A stretch of 64,000 nt of DNA from Microglena sp. YARC (taxonomy: Eukaryota > Chlorophyta > Chlorophyceae > Chlamydomonadales > Chlamydomonadaceae). Where the stretch lies: contig CM039464.1 of NCBI GenBank assembly GCA_022414725.1, forward strand, positions 1,116,001-1,180,000. Reading direction: 5' to 3'. Positions 24,714 to 29,631 of the stretch are shown piece after piece. The translations under genes were made by a program, and so were the position numbers. How positions within the stretch are numbered: the stretch's first letter is position 1; every line of letters starts with the position of its first letter. The notes beneath the pieces were generated by a model. The model was not told the DNA's origin. It was given only the letters and a program-made list of their open reading frames with translations, and ran no database searches.

Positions 24714-27700
24714 GGAGACAGAGAAACGGAGACAGAGAAACGGAGACAGAGAAACAGAGAGCCGCAGGATGCAGGATTAATGCTGTGTTGCAAATGAGTA
24801 AACACATGTGCGGCGGGGCACACAAGTCCCCTGCCGAAGTATTGCTTATCGGATATAAAACTAGGTCCCGAATTAACATATTAATAGATTTAACAGTTTG
24901 GATTGATTGGTGATGGGATTGTGGGGAGGTCTTGGGGTAGGGGTCAGGTTTCTGACCAGTTTTTTTATTAAAGCACGCTTCAGCGCTGGATCACGATTCT
25001 AAATGTTTGCGAGCTTTGGGGTCCATGTCGGACTCAGATGTGGGATTTTTTACGGATAATAGGACCTTGGCTGGAGCATTGGGCGCACCCAATACTATTT
25101 TTCTGATTAATCTAAAGCATCACGAAGACTAGTACACCAGGTCTCCAAATTACCACATATGAGTCCAAGATGGTCCCAAAAGCTCATGGAGTGGGAATGG
25201 ACTCATATGTGGTAATTTTTTACGAATTCTAGGACCTTGGCAGGAGCACTGGGCGCGTCCGATATTAAATACGTATGGTTGGGCCGACGAATGAACGTAT
25301 ACTCATACGTTTATAAGCTCGTACGTATGTATACGCCGCACATTTTTTCTCGAAACGTATGAGTACAAACGTATAAAAACGTATAAGTTGTACTTCAAAA
25401 AGTTCCCACCACTTAACTTTCTTGGTTTTCATTCAATTTATCATTTAGATAGTTCATCGGAAAGCTGTTGACCTCCTCTATCACAATATTCAATACAATT
25501 AAGCTTTCACATTTACCATTTTGTTTAAATGTGGCCTACAGTTTGATTTAGATAGCCAGGATGGCACACATATCAGAGCGCCACCTAGCCTTCCATTCCA
25601 CAAGCTCCTACGTGGGCTTGAAGGATTGATGGTGCAAGCCCAGTGCAATGTGAAGATGGACAGTATTGTAATATAGTTATATACCTATACTATTATAACT
25701 GTAGCTGACTCACAGAGCTGCCTAGAAGCTGCTGCATACTTAGTCTGAAACCTGTAGCTGCCTCACAGAGCTGCCTAGAAGCTGCACCACACTTGGTCTG
25801 AAACCAGTAGCTGACTTAGGGAGCTGCGTATAAATGATGAAGTGAACATGGACAATATTAATATATTATTGGAATTGAATTGATCCCTTAGATTGGACCC
25901 GCGCTTCTTGGTCGACGCGCTTTCTGGTTGGGATTTCTTTTTCTGAGATTTGGAAAACCTAAAATTGCCAGAACGTTTTTTTGATAGTTGATATGTGGAG
26001 CCAATGAAATTAGCAACGCGGCAAGACCTTTAAACCAAGTAAGAGTCTTTTCCCAAGAAGTGCAACAATTACTCATACATTTGTATACGTTTATATGCAT
26101 ACGTTTATACAGCATATAAAAATGAAAATATACGTTTGCTTCCCAACCCTATAAATATGTCTAGGGAACGGCAACTACTATGAGTTTGAAAAACTGATAT
26201 TATTACAATGTCACAACACGTGTCACAATACTATTTTGTTTTCAAATAAATTCGAAATCTGGTGAGACGGCTCGTCCGAATAATATTATATAATATTATG
26301 TATTCACTAATATTATATAATTAGGGTTGGGCCGACATATAAATGTATAATATACGTTTCTACGTTTATACGTATAAATACGCCGTATAATTTTTCTCAA
26401 ATCGACCTTATATACGTCGTATACAAAATGTATAGTCTGTACTTCGAGAAGTACAGCACACGTCTTGGCCGTTAACTTTCTTGGTTTTCATTCTATTTTT
26501 GATTTAGATAGCTCATTGGAAAGCTTTTGATCTCCTCTATCACAATATGCAACACAATTCAGCGTTCACATGCACCATTTTATAAAATTTTGGCCTAAAG
26601 GTTGCTCTAGATAGCCAGTATGGCACACATATCAGAGCGCCACCTAGCCTTCCATTCCACAAGCTGTGCTCCCGTGTGGGCTTAAGGACTGATGGTGCAA
26701 GCCTAGTGCAATGTGAACATGGACAGTATTGCAATACCGTTATGTACTTATATTATTATACACTTATACGGTTATATAATAGACCAACTGGCATTTACTG
26801 GCACCCTAAGATTGGCACCGCCGCACTTCTTGGCCGACGCGCTTTCTGGTCGTGATTCCTTTTCTGAGATTTGGACAACCTAAACTTGCCAGATTATTTT
26901 TTTGAGAGTTGACATGTGATGCCAATGAAATTAGCTATGCGGCAATACCTTTAAACCCATGTAAAAGTATTTTCTCAAGAAGTGCCTAATTTGTATATAC
27001 GTTTTTATACGTTTATATGCATACGTTTATACGGCTTATAAAAATAAAAATATACGTTTGCTTCCCAACCCTATATATAATATATATATATAGCTGGCCC
27101 CTAAATATGTCTGATCAATCGGTACCTTTGTTACAAGGTTGGCAACCCGTCCCACCCACCAACCACAAGAAAGTATGTTCGATGCAGCGTCGCCTGCGAC
27201 GCTAGAAAAAGGCGGAGAGTGATCGCGAGGGAGCGACAGGTGGCAACGGAAGCGAGTTAGTTTCGAGACCGTTGGCTGACGTGTCAGGCTTCATCACGGT
27301 CAGATGGATGGTTGGATGGATGGTCGGACGGACAAATGGGTAACACTGGGGGCTCCCGCTCCCCAGAAGGGGGGGCTCCGGCAAAAATCTACCGGTTACG
27401 GTCGCTTTTAAAGGGTAAGTGCTAGTTGAGTTATCAGGTGTTGTTGATATAAGGCCATAGCAAGGGTCTAATTGTCTGGTGGTAATTTTACCAATGATGT
27501 CCCCTTGGATGGCGTGTGAGGTCGAATGTTCTGTTTTTGTTTTGTTTTTATTGCGATTACTGCCCTGTGGTAGCAGTGTTTGTGTGTGTGGTACCTTTGG
27601 TAATGTGGATTGTGCTAACGTTGAAAAAACTGCGCGGAACGCGCAGTGTGGATCAAAAAGTGTGCGCGGAATCGCTGAAATCGCTTCCGCGCGCTCTTTG

Positions 27701-28030
27701 TAGTACCCTGGTAACGCTATTACCGGTAATTTCCCATTGGTCACATGCTGATTTCCATATAGTATTTCATGGGAGTGGCAACGCCATTCAAACTGAATCC
27801 TCGGTGTTGCTGGTTTGTGTCAGGAGACCCACCTCCTGGGGTGAAATCCGATCACAATTAAAAAAAGTGGTACAATTGTTTTCATAGAAACTATATTTAC
27901 TCCCAAGTCCCACCATCACCACTGCTGACATTGCTTCATGTGCCTTGCCACACTGCAGTATGGCTATACCCCCCTGGACCTTGCAGTGCGGAGTGGACAT
28001 CGTCATATTGCGGAATATCTACGAAAATAG
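2127..28030 (+). CDS. coiled-coil/ankyrin-repeat protein, multi-exon gene (5' end not found)
   Basis: Exons accepted: 2127-2202, 4069-4194, 6946-7093, 7174-7236, 7313-7375, 7449-7511, 7586-7648, 7723-7785, 7862-7927, 8001-8063, 10152-11435, 13669-14406, 16560-16931, 20082-20183, 21274-21372, 23418-23519, 24113-24208 and 27959-28030. Joined, they keep one frame of about 1,218 codons, with the first introns in phase 2 and the rest in phase 0. Residues up to about 1,055 are Ala/Gln/Glu/Leu-rich coiled coil. The C-terminus holds about five ankyrin repeats, recognised by TPLHYAA and GHLDCLRALL. The architecture suggests a scaffold or binding protein; no catalytic motif is seen and the function is unknown. 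The start codon and first exons lie upstream or unrecognised, and an exon may be missed between 8063 and 10152. Boundaries come from splice consensus and frame only. Confidence 0.75.
2340..2560. repeat. dispersed repeat (family with G-tract)
   Basis: It begins GGGGCAACTTCTAACCAAAATGAC, keeps GAGGATGACGAATC, and later has GGGCGGAAATAAAATCTGGA with TTTTCAAAATATTATGTACTTT. The first half recurs at 41041-41135 and the second at 42225-42305, suggesting one element split there by later sequence. Confidence 0.6.
2707..2775. repeat. (CT)n microsatellite
   Basis: About 34 CT units without interruption. Confidence 0.95.
3225..3470. repeat. 36-bp tandem repeat
   Basis: The unit AACCACTAACCACCACCCAA followed by CCAGCAATCTCCACAC repeats about six times with variants. 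The Thr/Pro- and His-rich reading frames come from the repeat. Confidence 0.85.
3505..3905. repeat. 120-130 bp tandem repeat
   Basis: Units begin near 3509, 3641, 3761 and 3882 with CAGTTGTCTGCAGTAATCAC and end with a CACACATTTCCATCCT-like segment. They contain the shorter CCACCCAACCA motif of the 36-bp array beside them. Confidence 0.8.
4069..4194 (+). CDS. exon of coiled-coil/ankyrin gene
   Basis: The acceptor is CCAGCACAG and the donor AT/GTGAGT. It encodes LEKRYSDQHNELKVLAAESV and then HHKQECQRLADKLANSQSQGV, a clear coiled coil. Phase 2 at both ends fits its neighbours. A competing donor at 4188 (AAG/GTGTAA) is disfavoured because it would put a stop in the next exon. Confidence 0.75.
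4218..4421 (+). mobile_element. tRNA-derived SINE, copy 1
   Basis: The 5' end is tRNA-like: an A-box-like TGGTCTTGTGGTAGAC and a B box GGGTTCGACTCCC within a GGGGG/CCCCC arm. A body of about 120 bp follows, with a 3' tail AACACCACGCCCCACCAGGC. It is flanked by a 13-bp direct repeat, TACGATCTCTATA, at 4205-4217 and 4422-4434. The long duplication indicates LINE-type integration, and the tail is shared with LINE fragments at 768-912 and 29632-30180. Confidence 0.9.
4498..4564. repeat. (AT)n microsatellite
   Basis: Uninterrupted AT dinucleotides, flanked by TATC-rich sequence. Confidence 0.95.
4601..4650 (+). pseudogene. broken copy of the exon at 4069-4194
   Basis: GAGTGTCAGAGGTTAGAAGA and AACTCACAGAGCCAAGG repeat the end of the preceding exon (ECQRL..NSQSQG) with substitutions. 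No acceptor precedes it, so it is read as an exon-duplication relic. Confidence 0.65.
4651..5300. other. intron sequence with a degenerate duplicated segment
   Basis: Segments near 4692-4775 and 4948-5030 share AAAATCGTAATAAGGAT-like and TTCCTGTTTTTGATTT-like sequence. No gene was recognised. Confidence 0.4.
5314..5523 (+). mobile_element. tRNA-derived SINE, copy 2
   Basis: It has the same body and tail as the copy at 4218, with B box GGGTTCGATTCCCCC and tail ATACCACGCCCCACCAGGC. An imperfect direct repeat flanks it: TACCTTTCTTCAT at 5301-5313 and TACCTTTTTTCTTCAT at 5524-5539. Confidence 0.85.
5715..5898. mobile_element. GC-rich hAT-type MITE (family C), copy 1
   Basis: The right end is GTAGTACCCTG and the left end is a mutated form of CAGGGTACTAC. 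The inside contains CAATTTGACGTTTGTGCGC and GAGCCCCTCTGCGCG. The perfect 8-bp duplication GCCTGGAT lies at 5707-5714 and 5899-5906. Relatives occur at 13488, 27615, 28307, 29091 and 48326. Confidence 0.9.
5990..6214 (+). repeat. dispersed repeat family D1, copy 1
   Basis: It contains GCGACAGGTGGCA, GTTGGCTGACGTGTCAGGCTT and the end block GGGGGCTCCCGCCCCCCAGA. Copies lie at 11725-11890 (reverse) and 27185-27392. No protein or terminal repeats were recognised, so the element type is unknown. Confidence 0.7.
6215..6279 (+). pseudogene. broken copy of the exon at 6946
   Basis: GACATAGCTGATGCCGCC, then GAGGCAGCC, resembles the LDKAEAASEAARAT part of the exon at 6946. The frame is interrupted and no splice sites remain. 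Confidence 0.5.
6320..6680. repeat. degenerate short tandem repeat
   Basis: Units around ACATCACCCCTGTTATCAC recur with heavy variation over 360 bp. The stretch ends at another exon-like block. Confidence 0.75.
6688..6772 (+). pseudogene. broken copy of the exon at 6946, with a stop
   Basis: It follows an intact acceptor CCCCTGCAG and reads LDNQVHHLIMKLDIVEAAKK and then AARATSK, parallel to LEDQVHHLLAKLDKAEAA in the accepted exon. TGA at 6770 ends the frame where the good copy continues. If included, it would truncate the protein. Confidence 0.7.
6946..7093 (+). CDS. exon of coiled-coil/ankyrin gene, start of the mini-exon array
   Basis: The acceptor is CCTCTGCAG and the donor AGG/GTGAGA. 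It opens with one base that completes a phase 2 codon, then reads LEDQVHHLLAKLDKAEAASE and AARATRLQ. Its last 21 codons (SSATVVELPKLEAAAAKKEL plus R) are the unit repeated in the following mini-exons. Confidence 0.7.
7174..8063 (+). CDS. array of seven tandem mini-exons
   Basis: Seven near-copies of a 63-bp phase 0 exon lie at 7174-7236, 7313-7375, 7449-7511, 7586-7648, 7723-7785, 7862-7927 (66 bp) and 8001-8063. Each is preceded by a C/TAG acceptor and all but one are followed by GTGAGG. Each adds 21 residues like SSATEVEIPKLEAAAAKEEL plus R, a short helical repeat. The introns, 73-80 bp, are themselves copies (CATATGTTATT, GTCCGC, ATGAATAGGTTTC). The third copy has TTGAGG instead of GTGAGG at its donor. 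Since every unit is phase 0, any number can be skipped without frame loss. Confidence 0.7.
8120..8730. other. intron; AT-rich, with a possible small exon beyond it
   Basis: No coding signal is convincing. A segment at 8732-8780 (CAATTGGACCGGGCTGCAGC) could be a coil exon, but its phase does not fit its neighbours. A 36-bp phase 0 alternative starts at 8750 and has donor AAG/GTAGCC. Confidence 0.35.
8836..8955. repeat. GGTG-rich simple sequence
   Basis: Imperfect GGTGG/GGTGT repeats, giving a Gly/Val/Trp-rich frame of no significance. Confidence 0.85.
9153..9348 (-). mobile_element. tRNA-derived SINE, copy 3 (different tRNA head)
   Basis: On the minus strand the tail is the family tail (CCTGGTGGGGCATGGTATTAAG on the plus strand). 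The tRNA-like head lies at 9285-9340, where GGGGATTTGAACCCATCACC is a reversed B box. The head differs from the other SINE copies, so different tRNAs seem to have been joined to one tail. No clean duplication was found. Confidence 0.7.
9388..9597 (-). mobile_element. second SINE-like family, copy 1
   Basis: It contains GAGGCGTGAGGTTAGAGGA, CTCGACCTCTTTCAAGGCGGC and AGGTTTGAACCCAAGACCTGT, the last a reversed B box. The related copy at 19370-19605 has the same order of blocks. Confidence 0.65.
9714..10003 (+). repeat. 32-bp tandem repeat carrying a 3' splice site, 9 copies
   Basis: The unit CAGTAACCCAACCAATCATT then CTCACCTGCAGG is repeated nine times, nearly identical. Each unit ends in CACCTGCAG/G, the same acceptor that precedes the coil exons at 10152 and 16560. 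The last unit runs directly into an exon-like sequence, so the array is a multiplied acceptor. It is not a CRISPR: there are no spacers. Confidence 0.9.
10004..10098 (+). pseudogene. partial copy of the start of the exon at 10152
   Basis: After the last acceptor it reads MHVDHAAKMQHQLDAALLES and then SFKLTGLGQR, matching the beginning of the exons at 10152 and 16560. It then runs into ATGAATGTAACACC with no good donor. It might be an alternative first part of the exon, but is more likely a duplicate. Confidence 0.55.
10152..11435 (+). CDS. large coiled-coil exon of coiled-coil/ankyrin gene
   Basis: The acceptor is TCACCTGCAG and the donor GAG/GTATGA. The exon is 1,284 bp, exactly 428 codons in phase 0. 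It opens AVHVDQAAKMQHQLDAALLE and then consists of about 17 imperfect repeats of 17-21 residues of the type VKELQAALSTTQQEAAEQ, separated by AAAAKQQ variants. It ends in a charged coil (LLLEKELGEVKRKLTAENDT). The heptad-like Leu/Ala spacing predicts a long rod. Reverse-strand open frames here are shadows. Confidence 0.85.
11466..11548. repeat. poly(G) tract and (GA)n
   Basis: A run of about 20 G is followed by GAGAGA repeats just inside the intron. Confidence 0.9.
11725..11890 (-). repeat. dispersed repeat family D1, copy 2
   Basis: This is the reverse orientation: GGCGGGAGCCCCCAGGG, AAGCCTGACACGTCAGCCAAC, then TTGCCACCTGTTGC. It matches the copies at 5990 and 27185. Confidence 0.7.
11961..12070. 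mobile_element. palindromic hAT-type MITE (family B), diverged copy
   Basis: It starts TAGGGAACGGCAAC and contains TCATATGATATCATATGATA and CAGTCTGACTAGGC. The right end is not clear. Confidence 0.55.
12071..12840. other. intron, unrecognised sequence
   Basis: AT-rich sequence with a 94-codon open frame at 12238-12522 that has no recognisable domain and no splice signals of note. AACTAACTAACTAAC and GGACGGACAGACGG short repeats occur near 12735. Confidence 0.4.
12850..13450. repeat. (CA)n/CATG-rich repeats, in units
   Basis: CACACATGCA-type repeats at 12855-13240 and 13290-13445 alternate with similar intron segments (GTTTGAAGCCGTGGTAATAC at 13249, GTTTGAAGTCACGTTAAAAC at 13455, GGTGGTAATACCC at 13630). 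This indicates tandem duplication of about 200 bp of intron. Confidence 0.8.
13488..13630. mobile_element. GC-rich hAT-type MITE (family C), internally shortened
   Basis: The right end GTAGTACCCTG is intact, and CTGCGCCCACAGGGGGTTG and CGCGCAGAGGGGCTCAAAA identify the family. The left part is deleted, and no duplication could be assigned. Confidence 0.7.
13669..14406 (+). CDS. Gln/Ala-rich coiled-coil exon
   Basis: The acceptor is CTGTGCAG. With a GC donor (AAG/GCAAGT) the exon is 738 bp, 246 codons in phase 0, matching both neighbours. A GT donor four bases later would break the frame. It encodes repeats such as AELQAQVASLQAQVA and LQRRLEDAEQQQQQ, strongly coiled coil and CAG/CAA-rich. The segment AADDKA occurs at both ends, so the exon may itself be a duplicated unit. 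Confidence 0.75.
14540..15905. repeat. 46-bp satellite, about 30 copies, with higher-order structure
   Basis: The unit GTGGTCCCCACACACACTTT then GGGAGCACTGCCCATACACATAAACA is repeated about 30 times. Marker variants (CCCCAGACACAC, TTTGGTAGCAC, ACATAAGAAG) recur about 460 bp apart, so a block of ten units was itself duplicated. Because 46 is not a multiple of three and the reverse strand lacks stops, long open frames appear in all three reverse phases; they are not genes. Confidence 0.95.
15906..16559 (+). other. intron with two exon-like relics
   Basis: After CA- and CCCCAC-rich sequence, two acceptor-led blocks, at about 16216-16290 and 16398-16483, read AELEAKCRWPAVGAVNLLQA-like residues. 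This parallels AERRLPAVSGENLLQA at the end of the exon at 16560. Neither has a good donor. They look like duplicated, decayed exons. Confidence 0.6.
16560..16931 (+). CDS. exon joining coiled coil to ankyrin domain
   Basis: The acceptor is TCACCTGCAG and the donor CAG/GTAAAG; the 372 bp are 124 codons in phase 0. It starts AMDVDQAAKMQHQLDAAVLE, a copy of the start of the exon at 10152. It continues with two QQEAA coil repeats, then LLQAIKAEDVAGTLSLLKRG and VEVNFRDQ, which is the beginning of an ankyrin domain. Confidence 0.85.
17515..17698. repeat. 22-bp tandem repeat, about 8 copies
   Basis: The unit GTGCACCCTCATGTTATTATAA is repeated with almost no variation. Confidence 0.95.
18018..18165. 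mobile_element. palindromic hAT-type MITE (family B)
   Basis: It contains CATATGATGTTGAGCAAAGGCGA, TGATATCATATGATATCAC and TAACTTTAGCCTAGTCAGAC, matching 1-80 and 28610-28787. The ends are diverged. Confidence 0.6.
18164..18530. repeat. duplicated flank around a GC-rich block
   Basis: AGCATGCAGGATGCTTCACCCAAG occurs at 18172-18196 and again at 18502-18526. Between them lies a GC-rich block with GGGGCTTCAGCCCCGGGACCCC, itself a strong hairpin. A weaker relative of the flank is at 22491. This may be an insertion or a tandem duplication. Confidence 0.45.
19370..19605 (-). mobile_element. second SINE-like family, copy 2
   Basis: It has GCCACAGGCGTGAGATTGAGG, CTCTACCTCTTCCAAGGCGGC and GGGCTTGAACCTCAGACCTGTC, in the same order as 9388-9597. 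Confidence 0.65.
20082..20183 (+). CDS. ankyrin exon 1
   Basis: The acceptor is CTACCTCGCAG and the donor TAC/GTAAGA; it has 34 codons in phase 0. It reads WENTPLHYTASFGHLDCLRA and LLAGGAKVDVKDKY, a full ankyrin repeat with the TPLH turn. Confidence 0.9.
20208..20400. repeat. tandem repeat after ankyrin exon 1
   Basis: GGGCCGTGTGCCCCCCTTAT and TACCTTATCAAGCAACTATA recur about every 63 bp, three to four times. Single copies of the same block follow the other ankyrin exons near 21590, 23745 and 24240. Confidence 0.8.
20440..21090. other. intron, G-rich, with a poly(G) tract
   Basis: GGTGGTGG-type sequence surrounds a G run of about 30 at 20522-20551. A diverged copy of 20800-21000 (CATTGATTGTGGGTTTGGGTTGGTGG-like) occurs near 22920-23060, part of the duplication of ankyrin units. 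Confidence 0.6.
21274..21372 (+). CDS. ankyrin exon 2
   Basis: The acceptor is CTACCTCAG and the donor AAT/GTAAGA; it has 33 codons in phase 0. It reads DKRTPLHWAARNCHLDCLRA and LVTGGATVDVTDN. Confidence 0.9.
21410..21584. mobile_element. hAT-type MITE (family A), copy 2
   Basis: The ends are TAGGGGTCGGC and GCCGTTCCCTA. The perfect 8-bp duplication CTACTGTG lies at 21402-21409 and 21585-21592. It sits 37 bp downstream of ankyrin exon 2. Confidence 0.9.
21895..22462. repeat. 23-bp satellite, about 25 copies
   Basis: The unit AACAAACAGCCAGCCACGAT then GCC is repeated with single-base variants (CGATGCC or CAATGCC). The period is not a multiple of three and the unit is stop-free, so open frames of 200-227 codons appear in several phases on both strands. 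These are artefacts of the satellite. Confidence 0.95.
22620..23200. other. intron, G/T-rich, no coding signal
   Basis: Short GGGGTGGGG-type tracts. The segment from 23180 onward is a duplicate of the sequence before ankyrin exon 1 (AAGGCTGACAGAGTGCCTACATACATG). Confidence 0.5.
23418..23519 (+). CDS. ankyrin exon 3
   Basis: The acceptor is CAACCTCGCAG and the donor TAC/GTAAGA; it has 34 codons in phase 0. It reads WENTPLHYAASFGHLDCLRA and LLAGGARVDVKDKY, nearly identical to ankyrin exon 1. Confidence 0.9.
23535..23721 (-). mobile_element. tRNA-derived SINE, copy 4, inside an intron
   Basis: On the reverse strand it has the same tRNA head, body and tail as 4218-4421. The perfect 13-bp duplication AAGAATGGGTGTA lies at 23522-23534 and 23722-23734. 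It landed 15 bp after the donor of ankyrin exon 3. Confidence 0.92.
24113..24208 (+). CDS. ankyrin exon 4
   Basis: The acceptor is CTACCTTTCAG and the donor ATA/GTAAGA; it has 32 codons in phase 0. It reads VGRTPLHYAAEKDLDCVRAL and MEGGAAVDDKDI. One residue of the usual GHLDC segment is missing. Confidence 0.88.
24330..25273. other. intron with (GA)n and a hairpin
   Basis: It contains (GA)n and GAAACGGAGACA repeats at 24668-24760 and an inverted repeat at 25147-25218. TTTTTTACGGATAATAGGACCTTGG recurs as TTTTTTACGAATTCTAGGACCTTGG (25048 and 25216). No exon was recognised. Confidence 0.5.
25147..25218. repeat. perfect 21-bp inverted repeat
   Basis: The arm AAATTACCACATATGAGTCC plus A at 25147-25167 is the exact reverse complement of 25198-25218, with a 30-bp loop. 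Confidence 0.85.
25274..26151. mobile_element. hAT-type non-autonomous transposon (family D), copy 1
   Basis: The element of 878 bp begins TATGGTTGGGCCGAC and ends GCTTCCCAACCCTA. The 8-bp duplication TAAATACG / TAAATATG (7 of 8) lies at 25266-25273 and 26152-26159. Inside, it shares GGCACACATATCAGAGCGCC and much else with 26322-27073. No transposase frame is present. The ends carry many ACGTATA-type palindromes. Confidence 0.85.
26162..27101. mobile_element. hAT-type MITE (family A), copy 3, split by a nested insertion
   Basis: It starts TAGGGAACGGC and ends GCTGGCCCCTA, and is flanked by the perfect 8-bp duplication AATATGTC at 26154-26161 and 27102-27109. A family D element interrupts it at 26322-27073. 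Without that insertion it would be about the size of the other family A copies. Confidence 0.9.
26322..27073. mobile_element. hAT-type non-autonomous transposon (family D), copy 2, nested
   Basis: The element of 752 bp has ends TAGGGTTGGG and CCCAACCCTA. Its perfect 8-bp duplication TATATAAT lies at 26314-26321 and 27074-27081, inside the family A MITE. It is shorter than copy 1, which carries an extra GCTGCCTAGAAGCTGC duplication near 25700-25800. Confidence 0.9.
27185..27392 (+). repeat. dispersed repeat family D1, copy 3
   Basis: GAGCGACAGGTGGCAACGG, GTTGGCTGACGTGTCAGGCTT and GGGGGCTCCCGCTCCCCAGA match 5990-6214. Confidence 0.7.
27393..27958. other. intron before the last exon
   Basis: It contains a family C MITE at 27615-27710. 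No other feature was recognised. Confidence 0.4.
27615..27710. mobile_element. GC-rich hAT-type MITE (family C), 5'-truncated
   Basis: GTTGAAAAAACTGCGCGGAA through GTAGTACCCTG is the right half of the family. The left half is missing. Confidence 0.75.
27959..28030 (+). CDS. last ankyrin exon with stop codon
   Basis: The acceptor is CACACTGCAG and the frame is phase 0. It reads YGYTPLDLAVRSGHRHIAEY and LRK, followed by TAG at 28028-28030. This is a typical terminal ankyrin half-repeat and closes the gene that began upstream. Confidence 0.88.
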   Translation, partial: YGYTPLDLAVRSGHRHIAEYLRK

Positions 28031-28306
28031 TGATGGATGTGGTGCACAATGTGTACGGCACCACAATGCTGACATTGTGAAGCAGTGAAGCCTTTCTACA
28101 TCAATGTTTGCCATCTAACCACAAGTGGGGCCGAACAAAGTCGACGTATTTGTCTCTGATAACGTGTACCGTACATGCCTGAAGTAATGGCAAGAACATG
28201 AATTGGCAAAAAACTTGTTTTATAAAAGGGTTCTCAGAAAAGCTTGACAAAAAGTGCTCGGCAAAGGAATCCATGGCTGGACCTACACAAGTTGAGACCT
28301 GGAAAC

Positions 28307-28500
28307 CAGGGTACTACATTTTGTCAAATTGGTCAGCGGTTAAAGCGCATAAACGTCAAATTGGTTAGCGCTTTCTAGTGCGAAAAGCGCAAAAACTGCA
28401 GGCTGCACCCACAGGGGGTCGAAAAAACTGTGCGAAACGCGCAGTGGGGCTCAAAAAGCGTGCACGAATTGCGCTGCCGCGCGCGCTTTGTAGTACCCTG
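28307..28500. mobile_element. GC-rich hAT-type MITE (family C), complete
   Basis: The terminal inverted repeats CAGGGTACTAC and GTAGTACCCTG are perfect. The 8-bp duplication CTGGAAAC / CTGAAAAC (7 of 8) lies at 28299-28306 and 28501-28508. Confidence 0.92.
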
Positions 28501-28609
28501 CTGAAAACCAGCTGGCAAAAGGTCGTTTTGCTTGTGTTACTTTTCCTTGTTACATGTTGACAAAGTGAGCTCAAATTGACAGAGTGTATTACTTGGGTCC
28601 TATACTGAG

Positions 28610-28787
28610 TAGGGACCAGCAAATCATATGATGCTGACCAAAGACGAGTATGATATCATATGATATCATACAAATATCATATGATTTAATATCATATCAT
28701 ATGATGCCGTAGGCCAAAGTTACCTAGTCAGACCGCCGGCATGGTATGATATCATATGATGACATGATATCATATTGCCTATCCCTA
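28610..28787. mobile_element. palindromic hAT-type MITE (family B), complete
   Basis: The ends are TAGGGACCAGC and GCCTATCCCTA, and the inside is full of ATCATATGAT palindromes. The 8-bp duplication ATACTGAG / ATACTTAG (7 of 8) lies at 28602-28609 and 28788-28795. Confidence 0.88.
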
Positions 28788-29090
28788 ATACTTAGTAGTC
28801 ACTGCAAACGTGGTGGTGGGGGAGATGGTTTTGCTGGTGGGGGTAACGGATGCGCGAAGTGTTGACAAAACATTGGCAGATGGGTTCCACCAATTCAGGT
28901 TGGGACTGGCGCTCAGGCCAAAACTGGGAGCGCCCAGAACTAGGGCCATGTACCAACATTATTATTAGGGGCACTGTAATACAGTGCGGTACGCCCCTTC
29001 CAAGCGGTTAAAATGGCGATGCAGTGGACACACCCCCAGCTGAGGGGAAGGATGGAGGGGCGGCTCCTCCGTAGGAGCTCATGATGGATG

Positions 29091-29277
29091 CAGGTACTTC
29101 CATTGACCAAATTGGCCAGCGCTTTAGCGCACTTGAAAAGAAGAAAAACTGCGATTTGTAGTGCAAAAAGCGCAAAAAATGCTTGCTGCGCCCACAGGGG
29201 TTTGCAAAAAACTGCGTGACCTGCGCAGTGGGGCTCAAAAAGCCAGCGTGCAAAAGCGCGCGCTTGGAAGTACCCGG
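29091..29277. mobile_element. GC-rich hAT-type MITE (family C), diverged
   Basis: The left end CAGGTACTTC and right end GAAGTACCCGG are mutated. The perfect 8-bp duplication GATGGATG lies at 29083-29090 and 29278-29285. Confidence 0.85.
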
Positions 29278-29285
29278 GATGGATG

Positions 29286-29631
29286 CACCCCCAGCTGAAA
29301 GGAGGAATGGAGGGGCAGCCACCCCATATAGATAAGCTCGCATTGGAGGCACCTACCTAGCTGTGGGTGTATCAACCCAACAGCAATCAGTATGTGGCAC
29401 GTCGCTAGTCAAAGAGTCGCCATGTATTTTCGTTTCAGCCCTAGAGTTGATGCATCACAATAGAACTTCTGGAGGCTCAGGTTTTGTGAGCAGAATACTA
29501 CTTGGTGGTATAAATGCTACCACACCACACTCTGCATTGGATTGTTACATGGTTTTCAGCCAACTCTGGGCTGCCCAGTGTATCCTTTTGAGTCACACTT
29601 GAATCGGGTTATAAGGGGGGGGAAAGAAGAG
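29286..29631. other. intergenic, nothing recognised
   Basis: No domain, splice signal or repeat stood out. Confidence 0.4.
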
